Program-made: the position numbers and the translations under genes
Assembly: GCA_030142905.1 (NCBI GenBank)
Contig: JASJOG010000416.1
Coordinates: 124,001 to 188,000, forward strand
Length of the DNA: 64,000 nt
Source of the DNA: Heliopora coerulea
Lineage: Eukaryota > Cnidaria > Anthozoa > Scleralcyonacea > Helioporidae
Direction: 5' to 3'
Notes under the pieces: model-generated
Seen by the model: only the letters and a program-made list of their open reading frames with translations
Database searches by the model: none
Told to the model about the DNA's origin: nothing
Shown here: positions 21,383-32,272 of the stretch, piece after piece
How the letters are laid out: each line of letters starts with the position of its first letter
Numbering within the stretch: position 1 is the stretch's first letter

Positions 21383-24300
21383 TTGACAAATTAATCGCTT
21401 TTTCCTTAGGAAATCTCATTTCATTGATTGTCTAATAGCAATTGATTTATTTAAAAAGATTTTTATTTTACGTTGTCTGGTATATCGCGTTAAGGTTACA
21501 TAATTGTATTTAAAATCAAACATGGCGCCATGTTTGTTTTGATTTAAAAAGACCGCGCATTGAATTTAGCGCAGAGAGACTGGGGCCGAATTATTTCCTG
21601 CAGAGCAGAACCACATAAACATATGACAGAGAGGAAGAACTACCAACTTAATCATGGCATAATTTAAAGTGGGAAAGCTAGATGGCTCTCAGCTGATGTT
21701 GTGACATAAAAAATTTGCTTCAATAAGGTTTTTGACTTAAATGTAATTTAGGGTTGGGGTTAGAATGTGGGTAAGGTATCAGTTGGGGTTAGATTTATGG
21801 TTTGGGTTTCGATAAGGATTTGTATAAATAAAATCTCAAAATTTTCCCTAAATTATTACATTGTGACATCAATTAAGAGGGGAACCAAGTCATCAGTCTG
21901 AGCACAAAAGATGGTCTCAATGCCTGATGAGGAGGTTCATCATTGATACTTATAACTGGTTGGTCAAGTGGCTTTTCTGGGCTGTGAAAATGTTGGTGGT
22001 ACTGTACCATGGCAGTCTTACAAAGAAAACACATATGTTTTGTGTTATGCACAAACTTTATGTGAACCAGTGCCCTGAAGTACCCACATGTTTCACAGAC
22101 TATATCTTAATTTATCCAGTCATAAATGACCAGGAAAAAGTCCTCCTTGCCAGTCAAACTCCATTTTATTGCCAATTCTGAGTGAACTACTGTCCAATGG
22201 CCAACTGTAGTGAGTGAGACAATACAAGCAGTAAAATTAGAGTTGTTTGCATAAGGGTGGGTAATGCTTCTGGGTGGTCACTTGATGTAGCACCCCCCTG
22301 GGCATTTTAGATGCAGAGTGATATTGGAGGGGAGTGGGACTCAAAACTTGCCCAGTTCAAACACTTAGAAAATTTTCTTTCTGAGGTGTGAACTTGACAA
22401 ACAGCCACATATTGTCCATGAGATGACCAAGCTGGCACACTCATGTTGTATTTAACATTCACCTCATAAAATAATCTTTGAGAGGTTTCTTTGGGAGCCT
22501 GCCTTGTGTGTGTGGTTTTAGTCAGAAATCCTTTATGCAATATGGGTGCAACGAGGAAGGGGATTGGGGTTGGGGGTAGTCGTGACCTTGCACTTTTTGT
22601 AGGATATCTTATGTGTATCTTATGAGTGACAATCTTTTGCTCTCATTTCTCGAAACCTGAAGATCCACCATGCTTAAAATGATCAATATCACCCCAAGAA
22701 TGTCTTTGATACCTCCACCTAACCCCTGCCCTTCAAAATTCCTGGTTGCATCCCTGTGTAATCATCTGTTGAAACTTTGTTCTTTCGGCAAAGTGTCATC
22801 CCTTAAGTAACAAGTTGAATGATATTTAAGAGTGAGTTATTAAACAGCAGTGGAATGACATAAGCCTGTTCATGCAGCTGAGAATGTGTGGTCATTTATA
22901 GACTAGGCCAGCATCACTTTGAAAAATGTCTTAACCATGGTGAATGGTTATACAAGACAGTTCTGAAAAGAACTAGAGGAACCAATTGTATAACCGTTCA
23001 CCATGGTTAAGACGTTTTTCAAAGCGATACTGAAATTTGTCACCATGACAAAATCTTTGTTTTATCACTACAGACCAGTGTTGTTGAATTCTGTGTTTGG
23101 TGTGCATTAAGACATCTTCTTGGCGGTTGAGGAAGCAGGCAGGAACCTTAATCTGAATCTAAAAATCAATACACAGCAAAACAAGCAGAATAAAGCTATG
23201 AGTGCAAACTTTGAGATCAAATATTTTAATATTTTATTATTAAAATTTAATGTTAAAATTACATGTAGCAATAAATAAATTTTCAACTCAAAGTTTGTGC
23301 TCATGGCGTTGTATCTCTTGTTTTGCTGGGCGTTGATTCTTATCTTCAGATCAAGTCATGTTCGTGTTTTAATGGTTGCAGGACTTTTGAGAATGGAGCT
23401 CATTAAAAAGGGAATCCGTCTCTGACGCTTTTCAGCTACAAATGGTGGGCATAACCGAAGGAAAACATTGACAAAACTACATTGAGATGGAGGACTAAGG
23501 AAACAACAGTCAAGCCATATTCATTTGCAATGATATTTAGCTGGCACAAAACCAAGGTTAGTGTGACAAATATTATTTATCCATGCACTTATTCTGTAAG
23601 TCTATAGTAAACATTTGAATTACCGCTGACTCTCCAATAAGCGTCCGCCTTTGAATACATACCCACCTACCAAACATTTTGGCAGTTTGACGAGTAGCCT
23701 CAACGTAGCCCAAAATACGGGCGACAGAGGTACCAGGCGGGAATCGTAAATGAAGAAGAAATAATAAAGCCCAGCAAAAAATCCTTTATTATTTCTTCTT
23801 CGTTCCTTACCGTAGCCTTAGGCTTGAATACTGCCGTTGAGTCGATGTTACGGAAAGTGTTCTGAACAATCAATGAGCTTTATTTTGCTAAACTTTTCGC
23901 GTTGACTTCTTGTACTTTGTTTTATTGAAGTGAAATTGACTTCTTATCCTTTGTTTGGTTATTCACTAAAAAGAAAGTGTCCTAGCTGGACATTGAACAA
24001 GCGCTCACCTTGGAATAATCTCGCACATTCGAATAAACGCTCATTCTCAAAGCTCTAAAATGAAACAAATGCCTAGGGCGTTTATTCGAATGTTTGTGTC
24101 AAGTATATATCAAATTCTGTCTTGTATGTAATTCCGTCTGAAAATGTTACATCATAACGTACGCTGGTCTTATTTGCTTCGTTGGTTTTCTGATGATTTT
24201 TCGCATGTGATGGTGAATTCCGAAAACCCACCAAAAATGCATTTCCTAGGCGACAAAATTTCAAATAAAAGACCTGATTTTCTTCAGGAAAAAATGCAGC

Positions 24301-24560
24301 ATTTTGTTGAAACCAAGAGTTCGTGACGTTCCTCCAAAGGAAGGGGCAATTACCTTCGTTGCTGCCCGCTTACTTGCGCCTCTGCAATCATAGCCGTAGA
24401 CTTGGAGGATACCAACACAGGGTGTTCAGTGAGATGGTCATATCGTCGACACGCTTGCACTCATTGAATCCTCTGTCGCATGGCTCCTACCATATCACTG
24501 AGAGGGGTGAGCCCTCAATAAAATATTGAAAGTTTGAAATTAAAAATCATTGCGTGTATA
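21383..24560. other. Unique spacer between units A and B, no gene seen
   Basis: Contains a 30-bp class palindrome around CATGGCGCCATG (21511-21550), a short hairpin (22918-22956 with 22988-23027), a MITE-like inverted repeat (about 23140-23214 with 23287-23350) and a small hairpin (23751-23771 with 23792-23812). No protein family recognised in any frame. Confidence 0.55.
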
Positions 24561-24599
24561 GTCAGTTATTTTGCTACCGTTTGACTTTTTCACGGAAGG

Positions 24600-25271
24600 A
24601 TGAGCTTTCCATTATTTTACTCTGGTTTTACAGTAGATGCGATCAAAAGAGTCTATAAGAAAAAAGTGCTCGGGGTAATAATCGAAGATAAATTACAATG
24701 GACGAAGCATGTAGAAGAACAATGCAAAAAGATTTCTTGTTCTATAGCCGTACTTAGAAAAGTAAAACCCTATGTCCCCCAAGCAACTCTAGTGACTATA
24801 TACAAGACATTTGTACTTCCTTATTTTAATTACTGCTCTGCTGTATGGTACGATGGTAATCAAGCGAACCTTAAAAAAATGGCTAAATTTCAAAAGCGTG
24901 CGGCCCGAGTCATAACTGGTTTAGGCTATGAAGAGAGATCTTCCAATATTTTTCAAATGCTTAATTGGACCCCTATCCAGTCATTATTAAAAAATAGAGA
25001 ACTTATTATGATGTTCAAAGTGCTTAAGGGTATGACTCCAGAATAATGAACACAAATGTTTAAGGTCTCTTCTAACCCCATGTATGACTCAAGAAGTAAT
25101 CATAAAACGCTGTATTTGCAAAAGCCTAAAACAAATTTCCTAAAACGGAGCTTTGCTTACAGGGGAGCTGCTTTATGGAATGAAACCTTAGTAGGCAGGG
25201 CTCCAATGACAAAACTAAATGAAATGACTGTCAAAGCCTTTAAGAGAGTGATCAATGATATATGCAATTGA
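24600..25271 (+). pseudogene. Non-LTR retrotransposon reverse transcriptase, C-terminal fragment
   Basis: Encodes KVLGVIIEDKLQWTKHVEEQ and, further on, VTIYKTFVLPYFNYCSAVWY, the typical thumb/C-terminal region of LINE reverse transcriptases (LGv-iD-L-W-H, ky-s-v-P-l-YcsevW). A stop at 25042 and a second part 25056-25271 show decay. No endonuclease or YxDD catalytic part remains. Clade (CR1/L2/RTE) cannot be fixed from this piece. Confidence 0.75.
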
Positions 25272-25384
25272 GCCGGGACAATAATAATATCACACAATAG
25301 TTTTCTGTAGAGTAATATTAAAAGTTTGTAAACTAGTATTGTATATAGTTGTTTATATAGTTGTTTATATAGTTGTTTATATAT

Positions 25385-25700
25385 TTGAGGAAGTTGATCG
25401 TCCAGGTTAGTGTAGTCTTGAGAAAGACTGTTGGTTGAAGTGACTGACGTTTCGACAACCTTAGCGGCGGTCATCTTCAGATGACCGCCGCTAAGGTCAT
25501 CTGAAGAAAACAAGGTCATCTGAAAAAAACAGCGTTTTTTTTTTTTTGTTTTTTCTTTTTTTGTTTTTTTTTTTGTTTTTGTTTTTTTTTTGACTCTGAA
25601 GATGACCGCCGCTAAGGCTGTCGAAACGTCAATCACTTCAACCAACAGTCTTTCTCAAGACTACACTAACCTGGACGATCAACTTCCTCAAACATGTTAC
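25385..25700. repeat. Penelope-type fold-back with poly-T core
   Basis: Inverted arms 25385-25495 and 25600-25697: GAAGTTGATCGTCCAGGTTA against TAACCTGGACGATCAACTTC, plus GACGTTTCGAC and GAAGATGACCGCCGCTAAGG. The core is T-rich (25530-25590). A related half sits at 29628-29705 where it cuts a Polinton-like reading frame. Confidence 0.7.
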
Positions 25701-25854
25701 GATTCTCCCAGGTTCAAACCATTTACTTTGTTTACATATTGACGGTTTGTAATTAGTATAGTATATAGTTGTTCATAACTTAACACGGCCCTTTGAAAAA
25801 CAGGGAACTGAAAGGCCACCATGTGCAAATAAGATTAAATTATTATTATTATTA

Positions 25855-26320
25855 TAGTAGTTTCCCGTGATATCGAACACGGTTATCTCAAACTTCTCGC
25901 TATCTCGAACACACTTCCATTTCTCTTTGTTTTGATCTATATATTTTGTCGTTAGTTTACTGTCATGTTTCTCAAACTCGGTTACCTCGGATTCCACGCT
26001 ATTTCGAACACTTTTTCTTCCCCCTTGATACAAATTAACCTTGTTTATCTCGAACAGTCGTTGAAAATGACTCGCTGAAAGGGGAAGATGGTGAAACGAA
26101 ACTATAAATAATGAATATTGATAGACGTCATTTTTTAAGTTTTTGTTATAGTCGCAGTTGTTACTTACCACTATGTCAGAATAAAAGATGTGCATCATGG
26201 ATGACATACAATTGCAGCATTTTTCTGTTTAATGAAGTAATGTTCCGTTCCTCGAACATCCGTTATCTCGAGCTATTTTCCGTTTCCCTCAAGAGTCCAA
26301 AGTGGCGGGAGACTACTGTA
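25855..26320 (+). mobile_element. Pogo-like non-autonomous element
   Basis: About 465 bp with TAGTTTCCCGTGATATCGAAC at the left (one base less than a perfect end) and GGCGGGAGACTACTGTA at the right, internal TATCTCGAAC motifs and TA flank. Same family as 13363 and 43890. Confidence 0.6.
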
Positions 26321-26790
26321 TTTGTTAAACGGAAGGTTTCCTGCTTGAAAAGGGTTATCCCTTCTAAATCAAGAACCAAAGAACTATTAAACAACTCTTT
26401 TAATCAGTAAACGTAAGTGACCAGTTGGATGAAAAACAACTTTTTATTTCGAAATAAAGATTTCTTATAGTGAGAATAAATTAGGCCAAAGGGGTTTCTT
26501 TCGCTCAATTGTGAGTGAGGATTTGTCCTTGGTAATGACACTGCGTTAAGACAGCTTTCCACTCGGCTATCTTTTTTCATGCGAAGCGACTGTCGCTTTC
26601 GTCTTGTGGGTTCTGGGCTGCAAGTAATGAGAAATACACTCAGTTTATACACGGAAGTGCTCATTCCTGCGATGAAATTCGTCTTGAGGAAGAACAGTCT
26701 TTAACCAAAAGCTGCTCCGCATTTCATTCACTGCATATGTTCAGTGCTTATTTGTTGCGGAAATGACTCGAATTTAGACAATTACGAGTT

Positions 26791-27114
26791 CTAAAGAATG
26801 CTGCACTGTAGCCAATATTTGTATGAAAGATCTTTTATTATTTCGTCGACATGTTTACCATAGACAGGTTGAACAAATGCAAAGATTGACGAACCATCGG
26901 AAGAGAATTTTGCCCAACAGTCACCAAAGCATTTTAAGTTCTCCAAGTTGGTTTTGAATTCGAAACGTGGAGTCCAAGACAAGGGGTTTATTTGCACGTT
27001 TGTACTTTCCCCAAGGATGCTGAATGTGTTTATTTTATGGTTTTGGAAGAAATCTTCCTGGGGTGGCATTGCTCCGTGGGTATGTGACTGAATGTCTCTA
27101 AAAACAGAACGCAT
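26791..27114 (-). CDS. Possible terminal exon of an unrecognised gene
   Basis: An open frame of 107 codons with balanced composition, containing GDCWAKFSSDGSSIFAFVQP and ending LQCSIL. A TTTTTAG acceptor-like string lies just inside the start, so it could be a last exon rather than a complete gene. I recognise no family and see no partner exons nearby. It is absent from the duplicated units. It could equally be a chance frame. Confidence 0.25.
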   Translation of the reverse strand: MRSVFRDIQSHTHGAMPPQEDFFQNHKINTFSILGESTNVQINPLSWTPRFEFKTNLENLKCFGDCWAKFSSDGSSIFAFVQPVYGKHVDEIIKDLSYKYWLQCSIL

Positions 27115-27294
27115 TGCAATATAGTCCTTTAACTAACCCATAGTTAATGAAGATGGCCGGCGAAGACTTCGTCTTAGGAAGTATAACGAAATTGCGAAAT
27201 TGTACACCCCCCTTTTGACCCTTAAACGTCCGGACGTCCTACTCATAAAAGTCCAGAGGTCGTGTTGCGAGATATTAAACAAACATAATCTAAA

Positions 27295-27850
27295 ACATTA
27301 TGTCATTTACACTCGACCGCTAACTCTAAAGTGATAACTTTTCAAGGAGGAAAATCTCGAGTGTGTAGATATTTTTTTTAAGACTCAACCGGGACCTGTT
27401 GCAAAAAATGCAACTTTGGACCATCCGGCTGGAAATCGAACCGCGACCTCCCGAATCTAGTGCAATGCTCTGCCAAATGAGTTACGGAGGCCGTTGCCGA
27501 GAGCATGGCCACAAGTTCAAAACAAAATATTTACACGCTCGAGATTTTCCTCCTTGAAAAATTATCACTTAACAGTTAGCGGTCGAGTGTAAATGCCTTA
27601 ATTTTCAATCGAATATACCCTTCACTTAATCGGCATTACCACCATTATAAATACTGAACTCGTGGCCATGCTCTTGTCAACGGCCTCCGTAGCTCAGTTG
27701 GCAGAGCATCGCACTAGATTCGCGAGGTCACGGGTTCGATTCCCAACCGGATGGCCCAAAGTTGCATTTTTTGCAACAGGTTCCGGTTCAGTTTTAAAAA
27801 AAATATCTACACACTCGAGACTTTCCTCCTTGAAAAATTATCACTTAATA
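27295..27850. mobile_element. Fold-back pair of tRNA-derived SINEs
   Basis: Two tRNA-like heads in opposite orientation: about 27424-27500 (minus) and 27679-27756 (plus), A box TAGCTCAGTTGG and B box GGTTCGATTCC. The outer arms repeat CTCGAGTGTGTAGATATTTT and AAGGAGGAAAATCTCGAG in both orientations. A single related copy is at about 55490-55900. Confidence 0.7.
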
Positions 27851-28067
27851 ATCTAAAACACGTTCTTGCTCGTGTCTCTAGACTCAGTCTCGGCGCCCAA
27901 AATCTGGGTTCCATTCGAGAAGACACGATTCGCTCCACATTTCGTCAAAGAAATGAACGAAGGAATCATCTCTGTGAACAGGCGTGAAACCGTTGAGCTT
28001 CTAATTTCCTTAGTCAAGCAGAGTGGCGTATATTGATAAACCCTTAAAAAGAAGGTCGGCTGGGAAG

Positions 28068-28146
28068 ATGGCGAGTAGTGTTGGCCACACAGTACTACTT
28101 TTCTTGGCAGTTGTAGTTTGGATTTATCCTTGTATGTCTAGCGAAG
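28068..28146 (+). pseudogene. Orphan signal-peptide exon of a fourth receptor paralog
   Basis: 79 nt, exactly the length and phase of receptor exon 1, encoding MASSVGHTVLLFLAVVVWIY then PCMSSE and a GAAG/GTGAGA donor. It ends in the same YPC-SSE motif as the other copies but its N-terminal half is clearly diverged. No SUEL or later exon follows before mobile elements begin at about 28540. It may be the stump of a fourth gene, or an alternative first exon that could splice in phase to 38711. The equivalent position upstream of copy 1 lies outside the window. Confidence 0.6.
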
Positions 28147-28541
28147 GTGAGAAGTTTACAAATGCGACTATAAAATTCGTGTATGGTTTCTATTCCTATT
28201 TCAAATTCTGGTGTGTTCTTCTTGTTCAATACCTTTCAGACAAACTGTTAACTTAAACTGCTTCTTCAATTAGCTGACGTAAACCAGATAGTGTTATTGT
28301 CAGTGGAATGAAGCCATTTGAACCGGAAACGCTTGCTTGTACTTAACTGAAACTAACGGAGAATCTGTTTCTTTGCATAATACTTATCTTGCATTAACCT
28401 TCCATTAACCTATGAAGAAGCCATACTTCTAAGTGATTCAAAATTATTAGACAGTACCATAACCGACTTGTGTCCTCCTATGAATGGTTGGGCTTAGAAA
28501 TATGAAAAGAAGTTTAACAAACAAAATACAATGTAATATAT

Positions 28542-28752
28542 ATGTCTGAAGAGATTGAATAAAGTGATTTAGACCATAGAGAGGAAAACGAATATGAGCA
28601 AAACGAACATGAGGAAAACGAAGATGAAGAAACGGACTTTGGCGGCGATGGAGTGGAAGATTATTGTTTGTTGTTCGGACCGGAGTATTATATCAATAAT
28701 GACAGAGTGAAATCATTCACAAACAAATATTTTCCTGGCCGCTTCAACTAGG
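28542..28752 (+). pseudogene. Short acidic reading frame of Polinton-like relic
   Basis: Begins MSEEIE, hits TAA, then continues in frame with a glutamate/asparagine-rich run (REENEYEQNEHEENEDEE) and ends YFPGRFN. The C-terminal part recurs at window position 1-48. No family recognised; placed with the relic by position and composition. Confidence 0.35.
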
Positions 28753-28916
28753 TAAATAGCTATCTGGACATTTCTCATAGGTTGTTCAAACAGATAAATG
28801 AGTACACCAATTGCAGATTCATTAGATAGCTATTTGAAGAGTATGATATGAAGATAACAAAAACTATATCGACATCCGGCCTAATAACTAATTATAAAAT
28901 TAATTATTCGTTTTGA

Positions 28917-29345
28917 AAAGAACCTGATGAAAACAGTACACCTTGGGATGAGTCTAAAGAATATGAAACAGTAGATGGTGAATTTACTGATAAAGATTTC
29001 TATCAGATTCGTGCACAGATAGATAAATTTTATGATGATTATAGAAGGAGGGAACTAAAGAAAATAATGAAACGAGCTGGTGGTATAACAGCATTGGGTT
29101 TATCATTGATTGCTCTTATTACAGGATTATCCATAGGATTGAAACATTCTCGCAATAAATTAGTAGTTAAACCGGAACACAAAGCTTCCGAATTGAAACC
29201 ATCAGTTCCTGTTAAATATGAACCATGGAAAGAAATGGAAAATATTGCCAAAAAAACAAGCGGCGGGTTTCTATATTTTCTGGGAGATCATTTATTTCTA
29301 ATAATCAGAGGGACGGTTATATATATCGCAAGTAGGAAAAAATAA
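28917..29345 (+). pseudogene. Small membrane protein gene of Polinton-like relic
   Basis: Open from about 28917 to a stop at 29345. An acidic N part (DEFTDKDFYQIR-like) precedes a hydrophobic helix around GGITALGLSLIALITGLSIG and a second hydrophobic stretch near LFLIIRGTVIYIAS. Most of it is deleted in unit A between 233 and 235. Function unknown. Confidence 0.35.
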
Positions 29346-29362
29346 AATATTTGTTATAATAT

Positions 29363-29628
29363 ATGATGACTGAAAAAAGATTAACTCCAGATTTTAAGAA
29401 ACTAACGAAATCCACGATTTCAGGAGAACGCACACCCCATAAAATTACGTTGACTCCCAATTTTGCAAATCCGGGGGAAGAAATATATATAAGAGTATTA
29501 AATCTGTCGCGTTTTGACTTTCGTTCCTGGTAGCCTTCATCTCGTGTTTGATTTAAAAGTGGGTAACACAAAAAATCATGAAGTAAATAGTTTGAACCAG
29601 GAAGAATCGGTAAATGTTAGTGATAGTG
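29363..29628 (+). pseudogene. Truncated N-terminus of capsid-like protein (tentative)
   Basis: Begins MMTEKRLTPDF and continues with PHKITLTPNFANPGEEIYI and VPGSLHLVFDLKVGN, resembling the N-terminal strand region of capsid-like proteins in cnidarian Polinton/adintovirus-type elements, as far as memory allows. It is cut at about 29628 by a Penelope-type end (GATCGTCCAGGTTAGTGTAG). No functional product is possible. Confidence 0.35.
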
Positions 29629-29828
29629 GATCGTCCAGGTTAGTGTAGTCTTGAGAAGGATTCTCGGTGACTGACGTTTCGACGGCCTCAGCGGCGGTCA
29701 TCTTCAGAGTCTAACGTTAGTGAATAGATTGCGTAAAGTTGTAATCGGTCTTTGTGTGCAACACGGATATTATAAGGCCTTAAGGTACGCGAAATGATCT
29801 TAGACTAACATCTGACGTAAAGTATCGT

Positions 29829-30660
29829 AGCTGTTGTGGTGGTCCGGTTGCTGGTTTCGTTTATTTCGTGGTCTTTGTAGGTGTTGAGTTTGATAAAGTC
29901 AGAGTTGAAGTTGTTCTTACGGAACACGTGTTGTAGGTGCTCGTTCTCGTTGCGTGTTCCGTATTCAACTCAACTCAAACTCAACACCTACAAAGACCAC
30001 GAAATGAAGGAAACCAGCAACCGGACCACCACAACAGCTACAATACCTTACATCAGAGGTTCGTCTGAAATCATGTCACGTATCTTACGGCCTTACGATA
30101 TCCGTGTTGCACACAAAGACCGATTACAACTTTACGCAATCTACTCAATCAAAGTCAAAGAACACCCACGCGGCAGACAAGGTGAGATCTACAAGATCAA
30201 ATGTGTTTCCTGCCACACGACATTTATTGACGAAACTGGCAGGTACTTGAACACTAAACTAACTGAACACAAACGAGCAACTAAGAACGCGGATAGAACT
30301 AACCACATTGCCGAAGACCACTGACAAACCAAACACGACATTGACTGGGACTCGGCAGCATGCATATCGTACAGCACAAACTACAAACAACGGCTTACAC
30401 TGGAAAGTTGGTTTACCAACTTGGAACCGGAACCACTAAACCGATCACAACAATTACCAGAACCTTACAAAAGGCTTATTCAAAACATAAAACAAACGGC
30501 TAGACAATACAGCAACTCGAACAATGCCAATAACATGCACCCACAAACCGCAGCCTCCCAAAACCACCCACACGCATGACCAAACGAACCAGTTATATGA
30601 ATGGACTGACTGTGCCTGAATATTCCTCTTTTTGAACCATGAAATAAAATAGAGTGCGGC
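29829..30660 (+). pseudogene. Penelope-like element 3' fragment, GIY-YIG endonuclease (unit B)
   Basis: Same fragment as at 235, with IYKIKCVSC, TGRYLNTKLTEHKRATKN and the same TGA at the EDH position. Its 5' part is a fold-back: 29829-29900 inverted against 29965-30048 (GTGTTGAGTTTGA and TCAAACTCAACACC). The GIY motif is damaged (TTFIDETG in place of TYIGETG). Confidence 0.7.
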
Positions 30661-30697
30661 GTGCTCGATTTTGACAAAAATATGTTGTAATATATAA

Positions 30698-31270
30698 ATG
30701 GGAAAGCAAAAATTAGAGAAAATTGTACCATCTGTTGATACAAATTCTTTGGTAAATGAAGTAGAAACCACAAACGAGGAAATCAAAAATGAAATAGAAG
30801 ATGCAGTAAACAATGACGATAAAAAAGAGGAAGATATTTCGAATTACATTGACACCAGGCAGCAAGAACTAATAAAATTGGCCGAAGATGGTGGCATAGA
30901 TCAGTTGGTATAATATATTAGAAAAGCATCGTCAAAAGTTATTGGAAAATTATACGCCGAATATAAAGAGAAGAGATTACAAAGAGCTAATGAGTGTCTA
31001 ACAGATCTGTTGATATCCAAATTCAGTAGATTCCTTGGGGGTCTAGACGCAATTGAATCTCCTGATGTTATGGAAGATGAGTTGAGGAAAGATGACCTTT
31101 TGAGACGAGATGTTGGCAATCTGGTAAATTCTCTAACCCCATATATTCCATATTTAGGGTTTATAAGTGGCTGTATTATCGTGAGAAGACATGTCTCAAG
31201 CCATATGTTAAACAAACAAGCTGGCAAAATTGATAATAAAACAGTGGGAAGCGAAGAGGCTGTTATTATA
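30698..31270 (+). pseudogene. Relic of small acidic, membrane-anchored protein gene (unit B)
   Basis: Counterpart of 2245, with the coiled-coil part intact to a TAA at 30911, then KASSKVIGKLYAEYKEKRLQ and a continuous frame through DVMEDELRKDD to the hydrophobic LTPYIPYLGFISGC. It is cut at about 31264 by a hairpin element. Confidence 0.4.
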
Positions 31271-31647
31271 AGTAATAGCATGGCATTCAGGTCGATTAGT
31301 GATTAAATGTACCCGAAAGCCGAGAGACGTTTAGTAAAAGTCCATCGGCGCTGCGCGCCTCGGGACTTCTACTAAACGTCTCTCGGCTTTCGGGTACATT
31401 TAGTCACTAATCGACCTGAACGCCATGCTATTACTTTGTAATATCATAGCTGCCGAGACAATAAAACGGTTTAAATCGGTTTAAATCATATAAGGTTATG
31501 CATATACATGAGGTACGATTAGTAACTAATCGTCCCGTGGTACAATTAGAAACTAATCGTACCTTATGTTTTAATAATGAGGTAAATTAGTCAGTAATCG
31601 CACCTCATGAAACAAAGAAATACGAGGTAGCTATGATATTACTAAGG
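31264..31647. mobile_element. Composite hairpin element, unit B only
   Basis: About 380 bp absent from unit A. A first hairpin spans 31268-31445 (GTAATAGCATGGCATTCAGG with its inverse). A second pair of inverted ends is GTAATATCATAGCT (31437) and AGCTATGATATTAC (31633). Between them the palindromic motif ATTAGTNACTAATCG is repeated several times. No coding capacity. Confidence 0.65.
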
Positions 31648-32014
31648 AAAACAAATATTGGCAAAATGTTGAGTTTTTTTACATGACACGCACAGGCATG
31701 CCAAGTAAAGTTTATCAATAATTATTTATGTCGATATAAACTAAAATTTTCTTGATAACTAGATAAATAACGTAACCACCATATGTAATACAGCTAAGTA
31801 CTATTAGTATTTTTCTCTTTCTATTCTTAAATAATGTAAATTTTTGTTGTATTGTTTTACACCCCCATTGTGGTAACAAACTTTGCCGACGATGTTAGCG
31901 TGGTTAAATAAAAATACTACTTCTACTACTACTACTACTAGATATTGCCACATAAATTACAAACAGTTGGTAAAAATTCTGTAGTCTTACCAGAAGATTG
32001 GAAGATGAGCAGAT

Positions 32015-32272
32015 CAGGCCCGGAGCTGAGGGGGGGCCTGGGGGGGGCAATGCCCCCCAACCACAATATAATGGAAGTCGTGCCCTCCCTACAAACAAAA
32101 AAAAAGAAAAACGTATTTATAAAATTTCCCCAGAATACAACCAGGATCCCCTCGGGAACAACCCTCCCTGAGACGACTACAGACCCCCTGCTCAATTTTT
32201 GGTCCACGTCGCGGCTATGTGTGCGGCAGTGCCCCCCCCCCAAAAAAAAATTGAGAGCCAGCTCCGGGCTTG
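32015..32272. mobile_element. hAT-type MITE, unit B only
   Basis: 258 bp with 14-bp ends CAGGCCCGGAGCTG and CAGCTCCGGGCTTG (one mismatch when inverted), flanked by an 8-bp duplication GAGCAGAT at 32007-32014 and 32273-32280. Unit A has a single target at about 3202. Eight-base duplication and CAG-G ends point to hAT. Confidence 0.85.

Noticed and set aside
27679..27756. Possible functional tRNA genes at 1618, 10165, 10564, 13624, 27424, 27679 and 55747
   Set aside because: All have A and B boxes but poor acceptor stems, sit in fold-back repeats with long shared tails, and are better read as tRNA-derived SINEs.
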